From positions 1 to 64,000 of the forward strand of contig JAWWNJ010000049.1 in NCBI GenBank assembly GCA_037176885.1: 64,000 nt of DNA, in the 5' to 3' direction. Position numbers and translations under genes: made by a program. Origin of the DNA: Favolaschia claudopus. Its lineage: Eukaryota > Basidiomycota > Agaricomycetes > Agaricales > Mycenaceae. Positions 43,945 to 54,925 of the stretch are shown here, piece after piece. Each line of letters starts with the position of its first letter. Position 1 is the stretch's first letter. A model generated the notes under the pieces. It did no database searches, was not told the origin of the DNA, and worked only from the letters and a program-made list of their open reading frames with translations.

Positions 43945-45294
43945 GGTTGGATCCTAGTGAGCCAATGCCGATGTCTGGGACGCTTTATAGCCATTGTGGG
44001 CGCCATGAAGACAAAGTTCGCCCACGCTTATCGGCATCCTCGGCATTCCAACCCACAAAAGGCAAGTTGAAAGTAAATAAACCAAAAATAAACTGATAAG
44101 TATGATTCTGTAGCCGAAATTCCACAAGACCTGCAACTGCGAAAATGACGGGAAAATCAAGTTTCAAGGCGGCGTTCAAGTGTCAATTCCATCTTTGATG
44201 CAACTTACAACTGCTTCTATGCATCCCGGCAAATCCCGGCGCGGAGATCGAATATTTCGTGATGGTTTCCCGATGTGGGTTCTTACTTAACATTGCGAAT
44301 CGACTGGTCTGACAGGAGGGGAGCTGATCCAGGGTGATTTAGGAAAGAAAATTAAATCAAAAACCTTCCGTCGAGAACCTCCAAACGGACCACGCCAAGG
44401 ATCGCGAGAACGGTCACGGAGTTTGAGCTGCATTCTCACGCATCGTACAGAATCTGAAAATAAGCACAACACCAGCTTCCATCGGAGCCTACTAGTTTAT
44501 TCCATAGCTACTCCCAGTCTGACGGGGGTTTTTCTTTTGCGGTATAGAACCCGGTTAGCATGTCCGCTGACACCCTGTTGTCGAGTATTCCTTATAGTAA
44601 TTACATCTTGTGAAGCGCGAACACATGAATCTGTTGTTCAGTCTAACTTGCCGTTCGAATGGTATCTGAAATAGCTACGCTGGTAACCGATATCTAATAG
44701 TCTGAAATAGATTACTTGTATTGTTCACATGCGTTGTAATAATTTGTCGCAAAACGTGGAATGGGCCCCTGGCAATCACCCCAAACTCAACAATAACGGT
44801 AGCTACCAAGAGTTCCATTCTCCACTGCTTTAGAATTTTCTACCGTAGTCTCCCTCAATTCAAAGGTCATGCGTCACGCAACTTAGACCATCCCAGCAAT
44901 TCGGGTCGCAAGGTTGGTCTTTTTACCACAGTCAGTCACGCAGAATGGCCAGTCTTTATTCAACTAGCTGTCAATAACGACTATAGATTGAATCTGTGAC
45001 ACACCTCATCCCAAGGACGTAGAATTCCACAGCGGCACGGGACGGCCATTCTGTTGGGAAATTGTAGTACGGTACCGGGTATCCATAGGAAACTCATAGG
45101 GAACAAAAGAACTCCTATTTACGGGGCCCTGCCTTTGTTCCCAGTTGACCCAGAAGAAAGGAAACGGCTACATTTATATCTCAGGATCGCTCCGCTCTCC
45201 GCGTCGAAGAGCTAAGAATGTCACGAAAACAACATCTTATTGTTTGCTGACTGAAAAGCTTAGGTTGCTAGTTGCTGTACGACTTGTTCACCAA
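43945..45294. other. Intergenic region left of the Gypsy element
   Basis: No gene is supported. Short frames such as 44423-44674 (+) lack any family resemblance. The last bases before the LTR, TTCACCAA, carry the left CCAA of the Gypsy target duplication. This end presumably was the upstream promoter of the small Cys-rich gene now at 57955. Confidence 0.4.
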
Positions 45295-46207
45295 TGAAGT
45301 GCACGGCACTGTTCCTGGAGGAAAAGCCGCCAGAAGCGAGAGATTTTTCAATTTCAGCATCTCAGGTCCCAGGTTGATTAAGTAGAGAGGTAGCGAGGAT
45401 CAGAAAACAAAGCAGTAGAAAGGAAAGTGGTGATTGAATCGACTAGTACTACGGGGGTTTCGGAAAGCAGGTTGGGGACATGGTAGTACGGGAAAGAAGG
45501 GAGTTTTGTCACAGTCACGATCACGTGCACGTGACGATCGCAAATCAAACACGTCGCGTTTCTTGCAAGTCGACGAAAGGACACGTCGGAGGGGGTGTGG
45601 TAGAATGTACTAGAAGAAAAGAGGACCGAAACTATACCTTTTAAGGAGATAGACACTACTTATAAGGGAAGGGGGTTTAAATATCCGGAGGAGCAGTAGA
45701 GGTGTTGAAAATAAATACCTTAAGGTTAGGGTTCGGGGTATATAAGGAGCGCAATTTTGTAGCGTAGGAGGACAATTTACTGCCCAGGTATCACCTGTGT
45801 TTCTCTTTCTCTCTCTCTAAACGGAACGGATCGAACTTGAACGGTAAGGTAGACGGAACGGAACGGAAGCACGGAACTACACGAAAAGCGGAACGGATTG
45901 ACTTGGGCGGACTAACTCTATTGGATTACACACACACAGGTTGAACAGTTATTTCAGAAACGGATTTGACTCGGCCCTCTCTACAATCAAATTAAGATAA
46001 ACATTTCTGAATTCGCGATCGTTGTTTCCTGCAACGCGAACCCCCGGATTTGCGCCCGCCAAGGTTGATTAGTGGTTGATCTGTTGATTAGTTGGATTTG
46101 TCGGATATTTGGTTTTGGTTTTATCGCTGCTGGACAGTGATTGAGTTGATTGGTTGGGTTGTTGTTGGAATTTGAAGTTCACCACTAAACACACCGCACG
46201 CACTTCA
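45295..46207 (+). repeat. Gypsy 5' LTR (913 bp)
   Basis: TG...CA ends with an 8-bp perfect inverted repeat. It contains GGTTAGGGTT (45724-45733), TATATAAG (45739-45746) and a CT-rich tract (TTTCTCTTTCTCTCTCTC) about 60 bp later. Repeated ACGGAACGGA units lie between 45830 and 45895. Confidence 0.95.
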
Positions 46208-46209
46208 TC

Positions 46210-46227
46210 TGGAGCCCACCGCGAGGG
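46210..46227 (+). other. Primer binding site candidate
   Basis: TGGAGCCCACCGCGAGGG starts two bases after the 5' LTR and begins with TGG, complementary to the CCA end of a tRNA. I cannot say which tRNA. Confidence 0.55.
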
Positions 46228-46578
46228 GGTTCATTCAGAAGACTTAATTTGATTGCGCTGGTCGCAGTTGCATCGTAGAAGAGCTTGGATTGTTGAAGAA
46301 GAAATTTCTGCAGGCAGAAATTCGGTTTGAAAGCGGTAGAAAGCGGAAGAAAAGAGGTTAGAGACAGAGTACGAGCGCGACAAGCGGCGTACACATCTAG
46401 AAGGACGGAGAATACACTAGGCATCGCAGGCGACGCCCACAACACATATCACAGGGATTCTTCGCCGGACGAACTTCCCTTCGCAAACGAATCTATATTT
46501 GACGAGCGACTCTCACCTGTTTCGGACGATCTCGATTTCTCATTTACGCTACGACCAGTAACACCTGAAGGTCCATTA

Positions 46579-48144
46579 ATGGCAAATCAAGGAGGAAATA
46601 ATAACAACGCACCCGTTGGAAACGGTGTTGCAAGCTTCAAAGTACCCCGCTCGTGGGAGGCGAATGTGCCGAAGTTCACCTCGGAAGATAAAGACGATCT
46701 GCGGGACTTTATCGAGCAGGTCGACGACATCATCTCCCTGGGACAGATCACGGACGACGAAGAGAAGAAGAAATTACTCACCAGTTACCTTCCGTCAAAG
46801 AAACGGGACATTTGGAGGGAATTACCGGAGTACGCGGCTGGCACGACGTATGCAGACTTCCAGAAAGCGGTTATGAAAGTATACCCGGAGGTACAGGAGG
46901 AGAAGGATGGGACTCTTGAGGAGTTGGAACGACTGTGCTCAGATAATAGGAATATTCGCCGCACAGAAGAGGGACGACTCACTCGCTTTGGGATGCGATT
47001 CCGCGCATTGGTTCGCAAATTAAGCAGGAACCCTGCTATCATCTTGAACAAGGAAGCGTGTCGCCGCTACCTTGATGCTCTCGAGCGCGGGTTCGCCGAG
47101 ACACTCAAGATGGCGATCAATACTAAAAACTTGATCAAAGAAGACCTAAGGCAGGCTGGCGTAAACCCGCCTGCTGGTGCACAAGGAGCTGGAGCACAAG
47201 CACAGGCGACTGTGGATCATCGAAAGGAGGATCCAATATTACTGGAGGAGTTGGTTAAAATGGCGGAACGGCTGGCTAGCACGGGAGGAACCGAAGCTAC
47301 ATGGGGAGACGATGAACCTGACTTTAAACGGTCAGAGAGATTCCCCAGCGTTAAGATCGAACGCCGTGACGCTAGGATTGATGAACTTAGTGGAGATGTC
47401 TCGAGTCTGCGCGACGCGGTTGCAGTGGTGCAAAAACAATCAAAAGTTCAACATGACGAGTTGATAAGAGCATTCCAGAACTCGCAGAGTTCGTCTCGAG
47501 ATGAGAACGAGAATAAGGAATCAACACACCGTGGAAATATGTCGAACTCGTACAACCGTGGATACAGTGGAGGGTACGGTGAAGGACAAGGGATGCGTCG
47601 AGATGTGCAATGTTTCTATTGTGACGGTCACGACCACTACGCTCGGGACTGCTCAGTTAAAGCAGCCCATATCCAGAAGGGCTGGATTGACATCAACGAC
47701 GGCAAGACAAAGTTGAATGATGGGAATTTCATACCAAGGGGTCAAGGACCACCTGCGCAGCGAGTTGAAGAATATTGGAAGCGGAAGGGTGCTGCCGGTC
47801 AGCACATGTATGAGTCGTATTATGGAGCATCACCGGACGACGAGTTTGACGCTCTGCGGGACGAGGTCCGCACGCTTCGGGTGAAATTGAACCAGATGTC
47901 TACTGGAGGAGGGTCGAAGAACGTACCTTCACACCAAGCATATATGGCTTCGACTTCAACAATGCCAGCAAGCCAAGGCTTTGGATACCAGAATGAAGCC
48001 ATTCCAAATTCAACCATGGACATGGGAGAATTCGGACGCGCGGTATTGAACATGATGCAAAACGGTGGGAGAACGAATGAACAGTATGTTCAAACACGGA
48101 GCGGAGCACGCACAATGGGAAATCAGCCTGAGCAGGGTTTTTAA
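46579..48144 (+). CDS. Gypsy Gag (capsid and nucleocapsid)
   Basis: The first in-frame ATG is at 46579 (MANQGGNNNNAP), giving 521 aa; the frame is also open upstream to 46327 without ATG. The capsid-like part has SWEANVPKFTSEDKDDLRDF, YLPSKKRDIW, YADFQKAVMKVYP and RFRALVRKL, the retrotransposon Gag pattern. A zinc knuckle CFYCDGHDHYARDC (C-x2-C-x4-H-x4-C) follows near 47610-47651. A coiled-coil-like DEVRTLRVKLNQM lies near the end. The frame ends in GGT TTT TAA. Confidence 0.9.
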   Translation: MANQGGNNNNAPVGNGVASFKVPRSWEANVPKFTSEDKDDLRDFIEQVDDIISLGQITDDEEKKKLLTSYLPSKKRDIWRELPEYAAGTTYADFQKAVMKVYPEVQEEKDGTLEELERLCSDNRNIRRTEEGRLTRFGMRFRALVRKLSRNPAIILNKEACRRYLDALERGFAETLKMAINTKNLIKEDLRQAGVNPPAGAQGAGAQAQATVDHRKEDPILLEELVKMAERLASTGGTEATWGDDEPDFKRSERFPSVKIERRDARIDELSGDVSSLRDAVAVVQKQSKVQHDELIRAFQNSQSSSRDENENKESTHRGNMSNSYNRGYSGGYGEGQGMRRDVQCFYCDGHDHYARDCSVKAAHIQKGWIDINDGKTKLNDGNFIPRGQGPPAQRVEEYWKRKGAAGQHMYESYYGASPDDEFDALRDEVRTLRVKLNQMSTGGGSKNVPSHQAYMASTSTMPASQGFGYQNEAIPNSTMDMGEFGRAVLNMMQNGGRTNEQYVQTRSGARTMGNQPEQGF

Positions 48145-48147
48145 AGG
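48136..48147 (+). promoter_or_regulatory. Candidate -1 frameshift site at the gag stop
   Basis: GGTTTTTAAAGG contains five T and three A over the stop codon. A -1 slip on TTT reads TTA AAG GGT and enters the protease frame 12 nt before its ATG, with no stop between. The site is not a textbook X-XXY-YYZ heptamer in the gag frame, so reinitiation at the ATG at 48156 is an alternative. Confidence 0.4.
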
Positions 48148-48155
48148 GTCCGAGG

Positions 48156-49280
48156 ATGGAGGCAGGGCCAAAGCCTGATCCACCGAAGCCTCCTGAGGAA
48201 CCAAGGTCTGAGAATGTTGAAAGGAACGAAGAAAGGAAGAAGCGGAACGACTTACCGTACCGGTTCGTTAAACCTGCGGATTTTGGGGCCCGAACTCTGC
48301 CAAAGTCCAACGGTAGGACGGAACGAGACGACGCGGATGCTGGGAAGGCGTATAGGTTGAAAGCGCCGATTCAGCGCGATGGGTTAACGGAAGAGATGCT
48401 CGACCGCATCAATGGTACCGAAGTCACTGTTCGACTCGGAGACTTGTTTGGTATCAGCAAAGACTTAAGAGAGGGCGAGAAGTTACGGCTTACGCGAGTT
48501 CGTGAGCTGCCCAAGGGTCAAGCAAAGGACATTGAAGTAGAGCTTCCACCGGGAATGGTGGAAGTCAAACATCAAAACAACTTTAATTCGGCTGGACCGA
48601 ATTTTCAATTAAAGAATGACGCGTTGGATTTGGACGACCTACCAGAGGTTGAGGGTGTTTTCGTGACGACTGCGATGGTGGATGGGATTCCAAAGGGTTC
48701 GATGATTGCGCAGGATCCGTACCTTCAATACCTAGATGGATTGGAGGAGGGTGAAGATCCGAAACAAATTTTCGTTGCGCGAGACTCGGTACCTTTGCGC
48801 ATCACATTCCCGTACATCAACAGTCAAGGACCAGTTGAATGTGTCTTGGATTCGGGTTCTCAGATCGTCTCAATGTCGCTAGAGGTAGCACAAACCTGCG
48901 GATTGGTCTGGGACCCGTCTATCAACATATTCATGCAGAGCGCAAATGGACAATTAGAGAAATCAATGGGTTTAGCAAGAAACGTACCTTTCCGATGGGG
49001 CGAGTTGAAGATATATCTTCAAGTTCATGTCATTCGGAGTCCGGCGTATAAAGTTCTACTCGGACGGCCGTTTGATGTGTTAACAAAAAGTCGTACCGAT
49101 CATTCTGAAGATGCTGGGCAATTACTCACCTTGACGGACCCGAATTCTGGGAAGATGTGGTCGGTGCCAACTTATGATCGAGTTCGCGAGTCGTCGGGGA
49201 AGGGCAGGAAGATGCCTATTGAAGAAGTTAATCAACAGTGCCTAAACGAGGCGGATTTTCGCAGACCTTCGAGGAATTGA
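48156..49280 (+). CDS. Gypsy aspartic protease domain protein
   Basis: 374 aa from the ATG at 48156, in the -1 frame relative to gag. The retroviral-type aspartic protease is seen as VECVLDSGSQIVSMS (catalytic D-S-G) and YKVLLGRPFDVL (the hydrophobic-G flap partner) around residues 220-320. The N-terminal 200 residues are charged and of unknown role. The protein overlaps pol by 43 nt. It would mature Gag and Pol. Confidence 0.88.
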   Translation: MEAGPKPDPPKPPEEPRSENVERNEERKKRNDLPYRFVKPADFGARTLPKSNGRTERDDADAGKAYRLKAPIQRDGLTEEMLDRINGTEVTVRLGDLFGISKDLREGEKLRLTRVRELPKGQAKDIEVELPPGMVEVKHQNNFNSAGPNFQLKNDALDLDDLPEVEGVFVTTAMVDGIPKGSMIAQDPYLQYLDGLEEGEDPKQIFVARDSVPLRITFPYINSQGPVECVLDSGSQIVSMSLEVAQTCGLVWDPSINIFMQSANGQLEKSMGLARNVPFRWGELKIYLQVHVIRSPAYKVLLGRPFDVLTKSRTDHSEDAGQLLTLTDPNSGKMWSVPTYDRVRESSGKGRKMPIEEVNQQCLNEADFRRPSRN

Positions 49281-52200
49281 CAGGTTTGGGTCAAGGAGAA
49301 GAGTTGGCGGTCCTGATTGGGTTCGGAGGCGATGAAGAAATCAAGATTGATCAAGTTTTTCGGCCGAGAGGAGGAGATATGACAGCGGAGAAGACAGTAG
49401 AGGCGTATCTGGCCGCATGGGATACTGCGAATTGCTTAAAAGGAATTGATTATGAGGCCGAATTGCTGTTCAGAGCATTTAGACGACAGGAGATTGAGTT
49501 AGTTGATGGTATTCCACATAAAGTATTCGCAAATGTGCTCTGCGACACAGCACAGAAGCACTCAGTCGACGCGGAAATGCGATGTGTTTGCTGCCAGACA
49601 GTAGATTTCATCAGCGCTGTTGACGAGACCAGTGATGAACGTGATATGGAGGAAGATGGCGAGGTGTTGTCGTCGTTCGCTGGCAAGAAATACAAGCCGG
49701 TTGGGCTAAAAGTCCGGCCCGTGTACACGGAGTTACCGGATCGGTACAGGATCAAGCGAGAGATCACGGGTGATCCGCTCGCCGAGATGCCCGAGCTCAA
49801 CTCGCGTCCAAGAAAACTTCAACCAACAGTGAAGTATACGGAGGAACGGATGAAGGATATGGAGGACAGGCATGCTGGGTTTCTGCAAGAGGAAGAGTTG
49901 AAGCTGTTGCATGAGCTTGTTGGGAACCATGAGGATGCCTTTGCTTGGAGCGATGAAGAGAGAGGAAAATTTCGGCACGATTTCTTTCCGCCCGTGGAGT
50001 TCCCCGTTGTTGAACACGAGACGTGGGTTGAGAAGAGTATACCCATTCCTCGTGGACAGCTAGAAGAGTTCTGTAAGACTATCAAAAATAAGATCGATGC
50101 TGGGGTTTACGAACCTTCGAATTCATCATATCGAAGCAAATTCTTTGGTGTTATCAAGAAAGACGGCAAAAGCATACGGCTGGTCCATGCTTTAGAGCCA
50201 TTGAATGCAGTGACTATAGCTCATTCAGGGCTTCCGCCTGCGACCGAAGAATTAGCGAATCATTTCGCAGGACGAGCATGTGGGGGATGTTTGGATTTAT
50301 ATTCCGGCTATGATCACCGGGATATTGCGGAATCTTCAAGAGATTTCACCACGTTCCAGACTCCATTTGGAGCACTCAGACTTGTGAAGTTGCCTCAGGG
50401 ATGGACGAATAGTGTGCCAATTTTCCACGATGACGTCACATACATCTTGCGTGAAGAAATCCCACATGTTACGATTCCATATATCGACGACGTACCTCTA
50501 CGCGGACCAGGAACACGATACGAGTTGCCGGATGGAACTTGTGAAGCAATTCCAGAAAATCCAGGGATACGGCGCTTCATATGGGAACATTTCGAAAATT
50601 TGAACCGGGTAGTTCAACGGATGAAATATTGCGGAGGAACATTTTCTGGCGCAAAGTCAATTTTATGCGCAGGAGAATTTCACGTTGTCGGACATCTCTG
50701 TTCATTTGATGGGAGGAAACCGGATACAGATAGGGTTGGAGTGATTCAACGATGGGGACCATTGAAGGATGTGTCAGATGTGCGCAGATTCTTGGGAACC
50801 GTTGGAGTTCTACGGATGTTCATCAAAGATTACGGGAACCTTGCGAGACCAATACAAAAGCTGGTTCGTAACGGAGTTGAATTTGTTTGGGGCGAGGAGC
50901 AAGAAGCAGCAATGAAGAATTTAAAAGAAGCGTTGGTTAACGCACCATGCTTAAAGCCTCTCAACTATGAGTGGGATTCTGACATCGTGATGGCGGTAGA
51001 TACTTCGTGGATGGCGATCGGCATCCAGGTTTATCAAACCGACCCGAATGATTCTAAGCGGAGATACTATGCCAAGTTCGCATCCATTACGCTGAATCGA
51101 CGAGAAGCCGAATTTTCCCAGCCGAAGAGGGAATTGTATGGGTTGAAGCGAGCACTTGAAGCCATGCAGTATTGGTTGCTTGGATGCCGGCGGTTGGTTA
51201 TTGAAACAGATGCGAAATACATCCAAGGAATGTTGAATAATCCCGGAATGGGACCAAATGCGACAATCAATCGTTGGATTGAGCAAATCTTGATGTTCAA
51301 ATTCAAATTGAAGCACGTCAAAGGGACAACATTCCCACCGGATGGATTGTCGAGGAGAGAAGCTCAGCCGGGAGATGAAGAATGGCCCACAGGTGACGAT
51401 GGTGTTGAATTAAACGGCCCGCCTGAAGTACACGACGAGTGGGACTACTTCGCGGAACAACCACTCGACTTGGAGGAGTTCAAGGGAGATATTGATACCC
51501 GAGGAGGGTATTTTCAGCAAACATGGGAGAACGCAGTTGAAGTCGAGGATTTCTGTAGGGAGCTGGAGATGGCTCGCTACGAGCAGAAGGCTGTTTCAGA
51601 ACAAGTTAGGAAGCAGTATAAGGAAGAGGGTCTGATAATGCCGGCATACCTTCAGTTTGAGGAGGATGAAGACAAATTATTGCCTGATGAAAAGCTACGG
51701 AACAATGAGACCGAGCGTGAGCCATATGACGAAGAACATCGCAGCAAGGCAGCACGCCAGCGGGATGACGAGTTACCTCTCGTTAAAAAGTGGCTGAAGA
51801 ATACATTAAATCGGCCAGATGGAATGGAAAATAATAAACTGTTCAAACCATTTATGAAATTCGCTTCAAAATTCTTCCTCTCCAAAGACGGGAAACTTTA
51901 CCGCAGGGGTCCAGACTCAATGCATTTGCTGGTGGTTGAGAAGCGGCACCGGATGTACATGATGCGGGCAGCGCACGATGCGCTTGGCCACAGGGGAGAA
52001 TTTGCAACAAAATCTTTGCTTGAGATCAGGTTTTGGTGGCCAGAATTGGATGGAGACATACGATGGTACATCAAGAGCTGCAAACTTTGCCAGAAGCGGA
52101 GGTTGGCACTCATCAAAGCACCGCCCGTGGTATCTGCGACTCCGAGCATCTTTCAGAAAGTTCACACAGATGTCATGCACATGAGCGAGACTTCAAACGG

Positions 52201-53239
52201 CTGCAATTATATTGTTGACGCAAGATGTGCGCTCTCAAGATATCCTGAAGCGCGTGGGTTACGAAAACAGACAGCGAAGAACATAGCTTTATTCTTGTTG
52301 GAGGATGTTATATGCCGCTGGGGTTGTCCGACGTGGATTGTCACAGACAATGGGACACCTTTCTTAGCTGCGCTAGAATGGTTGAAGTCAAAATACGGAA
52401 TTGAGGGAATACGGATTTCACCGTATCACTCCCAATCAAACGGAGTAGTTGAAAGAGGTCACTGGGACCTTCGCCAATCACTGTATAAGGCGACGGGTGG
52501 AAATCTGCACAAGTGGTATTGGTTTTTACACCAAGTCTTGTGGGCGGATAGAATAACGATCAGAAGAGGAATGGGGTGCTCACCGTATTTCGCTGTTTGC
52601 GGAGCACATCCCATTCTCCCGTTAGATGTGGCTGAAGCCACTTGGTTGGCGGAATATCCTGACGCCATTATTTCGACTGACGAGCTCGTTGGGTTACGGG
52701 CTCGGGCACTAGCAAAACACGCGCTGCATGTTGCGGAAATGAGGATCAAAATAGCGGCGATAAAGGAAAGAAACGCACAAATATATGCGGAGAAGTTCAA
52801 GCATGTAATCAAGAATTACCGTTTTGATCCCGGAGATGTTGTCCTGGTTAGAAACACAGTTGATGAGGGATCGTTGTCGGGACGGAATCGTGATCGATGG
52901 TGGGGACCATTAATTGTTGTCAGAAGAACAGCGGGAGGATCCTATATTGTTTGCGAGTTCAACGGCGCAGTTTGGCAGAAGAAAATCGGACGGTTCCGGG
53001 TTATTCCCTACGAACAAAGGAGAAGACTTACAATTGGTCGGCACATCGAGAACTTGATAGATGTGTCAAAAGAAACACTTGATAATATGGAAAGTGAACC
53101 CGAACCTGAATACGATGGAAAGGATTTGCAATTTGACGGAGTCAGATTGTACTCCGGGAGTAGTGAAGAAGAAGACTCAGAATTAGAGCCAAATATCCCT
53201 AATCAAGCAAGCAGAGATGAAGACTTGCTCGAGAATTGA
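49238..53239 (+). CDS. Gypsy Pol: reverse transcriptase, RNase H, integrase
   Basis: 1333 codons, again -1 relative to the protease. The frame opens with a GTG, so translation by frameshift from the protease is likely. RT motifs: SKFFGVIKKDGKSIRLVHAL, CLDLYSGYDHRDI, LPQGWTNSVPIF and the catalytic YIDD near residue 415. RNase H follows (MAVDTSWMAIGIQ, ETDAKYIQGMLN). Integrase has a zinc-binding HHCC (AAHDALGHRGEF ... CKLCQKR, about 912-955). The DDE core has HTDVMH, VTDNGTP and SNGVVERGH with the D-to-E spacing near 35, and a GPY/F-like module (DRWWGPLIVV). There is no chromodomain that I can recognise; the tail is acidic (SSEEEDSELEPN). Confidence 0.95.
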   Translation: MPKRGGFSQTFEELTGLGQGEELAVLIGFGGDEEIKIDQVFRPRGGDMTAEKTVEAYLAAWDTANCLKGIDYEAELLFRAFRRQEIELVDGIPHKVFANVLCDTAQKHSVDAEMRCVCCQTVDFISAVDETSDERDMEEDGEVLSSFAGKKYKPVGLKVRPVYTELPDRYRIKREITGDPLAEMPELNSRPRKLQPTVKYTEERMKDMEDRHAGFLQEEELKLLHELVGNHEDAFAWSDEERGKFRHDFFPPVEFPVVEHETWVEKSIPIPRGQLEEFCKTIKNKIDAGVYEPSNSSYRSKFFGVIKKDGKSIRLVHALEPLNAVTIAHSGLPPATEELANHFAGRACGGCLDLYSGYDHRDIAESSRDFTTFQTPFGALRLVKLPQGWTNSVPIFHDDVTYILREEIPHVTIPYIDDVPLRGPGTRYELPDGTCEAIPENPGIRRFIWEHFENLNRVVQRMKYCGGTFSGAKSILCAGEFHVVGHLCSFDGRKPDTDRVGVIQRWGPLKDVSDVRRFLGTVGVLRMFIKDYGNLARPIQKLVRNGVEFVWGEEQEAAMKNLKEALVNAPCLKPLNYEWDSDIVMAVDTSWMAIGIQVYQTDPNDSKRRYYAKFASITLNRREAEFSQPKRELYGLKRALEAMQYWLLGCRRLVIETDAKYIQGMLNNPGMGPNATINRWIEQILMFKFKLKHVKGTTFPPDGLSRREAQPGDEEWPTGDDGVELNGPPEVHDEWDYFAEQPLDLEEFKGDIDTRGGYFQQTWENAVEVEDFCRELEMARYEQKAVSEQVRKQYKEEGLIMPAYLQFEEDEDKLLPDEKLRNNETEREPYDEEHRSKAARQRDDELPLVKKWLKNTLNRPDGMENNKLFKPFMKFASKFFLSKDGKLYRRGPDSMHLLVVEKRHRMYMMRAAHDALGHRGEFATKSLLEIRFWWPELDGDIRWYIKSCKLCQKRRLALIKAPPVVSATPSIFQKVHTDVMHMSETSNGCNYIVDARCALSRYPEARGLRKQTAKNIALFLLEDVICRWGCPTWIVTDNGTPFLAALEWLKSKYGIEGIRISPYHSQSNGVVERGHWDLRQSLYKATGGNLHKWYWFLHQVLWADRITIRRGMGCSPYFAVCGAHPILPLDVAEATWLAEYPDAIISTDELVGLRARALAKHALHVAEMRIKIAAIKERNAQIYAEKFKHVIKNYRFDPGDVVLVRNTVDEGSLSGRNRDRWWGPLIVVRRTAGGSYIVCEFNGAVWQKKIGRFRVIPYEQRRRLTIGRHIENLIDVSKETLDNMESEPEPEYDGKDLQFDGVRLYSGSSEEEDSELEPNIPNQASRDEDLLEN

Positions 53240-53463
53240 GAGAATCCACAGGGAGACGGGAGGAATAAAGGCTGAGGTTGGAAAATAGAAGCAGAATTGA
53301 AGATCAGTGTGTTACGGAATCGTTTCCCACGGTTCGAAACCTGGTGTTGGCAGCAGATTTTGCGAAGAGAAACTCAGGGACCACATAAGGAATTGTGACC
53401 AGCACACAATAAATTACTAGGGATACATCTGCATGGCATGATACAAGAATTTAGGAAATCCAT

Positions 53464-53655
53464 ATGAGGCAGACCAAGTTGCGCCTAGTTCACGACGAAC
53501 TTAAGCGCTGGGCACGACGCAACAAGATGCCATTCAGAAAGGCACTTGTAACAGCGCTTGGGCTTGCGGCTATCGAAATATATCAACAGGCATTCTCAAA
53601 CGAAGAGGTAGAAGATGACATACGGCTTGGAAGCCTTAGGCTTTGCCTTCGATAA
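53464..53655 (+). CDS. Small sense ORF after pol (63 aa), doubtful
   Basis: MRQTKLRLVHDELKRWARRN begins a basic, helix-like small protein placed 224 bp after pol. It overlaps the 3' end of the first antisense gene by 20 bp. Composition is protein-like, but length and lack of relatives keep the call weak. Confidence 0.25.
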   Translation: MRQTKLRLVHDELKRWARRNKMPFRKALVTALGLAAIEIYQQAFSNEEVEDDIRLGSLRLCLR

Positions 53656-54925
53656 GGACTTGAAGTTGCCACGAGACATATTTCTGGGCGCACGAGAGCC
53701 GGTGGAGTTCGGCTTGAATATTGGCAAGACGCCTGCGGAGTTGACTTTCCGAAGGAGATGCGTGTAGGCGGGATTCAAGTGACGCGGATCGCGAGTTGCG
53801 AGCCGAGGAATCGGGGCGTGAATGGGAAGGCTGCAAGCGCGCTATCAAACGGTTAGACCAACGCGAAAGGAACTTAGATAAATGAACTTACGGGGTACGG
53901 CGTTGGAGGACGATAGCCGGATATGCGCGGGATGGGCGGAATCGGCATCCCCATCGCCAATGCGTGGACGTTTATTCGAGGAGTTTCGATCGGCACGAGG
54001 GCCGGTAGGGATAGGCCGGGTGATGATGGTGAGGCCGGCTGGGTATAATCGTTAGACCAAGGAAGACGTAAGAGGCAGTATTCAGCTTACTCGGACGAGT
54101 GTTGGGGCGTTGAGCCGGAGGTTCAGCAACAGGCTCTGTATTTCCGGCAACGGGGACAGCGGCGCTGAGGAGTACTGTGAGCAAGAGTGAAAATAGCTGA
54201 GCAGAGGCATCACTCAAAGCTTACCTTGGATTGGAGACGGTGGTGGAGCTAAAACGGTGCTCGCACCAACGGTGGAAACCTATGAAGACTCAATATCGGC
54301 AGGTACAATCTCGGATAGGATGCGCACTTCGACGGCCGGCGTTGAAGGTTCAACATCGGTGTCACTCGATGGAATCGACACCATATCATCGTCTTTAACC
54401 GCAGAAATGGTCTGGGACAAACAATAAGCGGGATAAAAGATAGGGAAGTTGAAACGCACAGATGTGGTGTCCTTCAAAAATTGACGCCGCTCCGCACGAA
54501 CCCTTGCCGCCTCAATACCGGATAAGCGGTGGACGGTAGCGCGGGTCTGAATAATGATGGTCTGGCGGCGTTGAATGATTTCGTTGGCGAAGGCGACGAG
54601 AGCCGGATATGTGACGCTCGGAGGGTTGGGAGCTCGGGAATGGATATCATGCAGCGCGGAGCGTAGCACAAATATAATTTGTGCGAGCTCAGCGTTGAGC
54701 GCAAAAGCATCAACCTTGCTGCGGAAATCGAGCTATGGAGCATTGTGAGCCGAAGAAGAAATGAAAGATACAAGATTAGCGCACGATGCACAGAGCCGTA
54801 TGCTCGAGAAACATCTTCTGATCCATGGGATCTTCGTAATGAGTGGCCCGGAGGGTTTTAAGTTTCATACGAATCGTTTCCTCTTCGGACTTGGAGAAAG
54901 TGGATGCGGAGGGTAAGGTAGACAT
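53636..54925 (-). CDS. Antisense cargo gene 1 of the Gypsy element (345 aa, five introns)
   Basis: Exons are 54925-54785, 54732-54328, 54279-54225, 54174-54091, 54038-53892 and 53841-53636, with introns of 52, 48, 50, 52 and 50 nt. All start GTGCGC or GTAAG and end AG, and all phases agree. The first exon starts MSTLPSASTFSKSEEETIRM. The second is helical (DAFALNAELAQIIFVLRSAL, FANEIIQRRQTIIIQTRA, RVRAERRQFLKDTTSVRF). The middle is Pro-rich (APPPSPIQ, PVAEPPAQRPNTRP). The end is again helical (RRRLANIQAELHRLSCAQKYV). No known domain is recognised. Because the introns are antisense to the retrotransposon genome, they would survive reverse transcription. Every splice joins cleanly, so the gene appears to be maintained. 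Confidence 0.7.
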
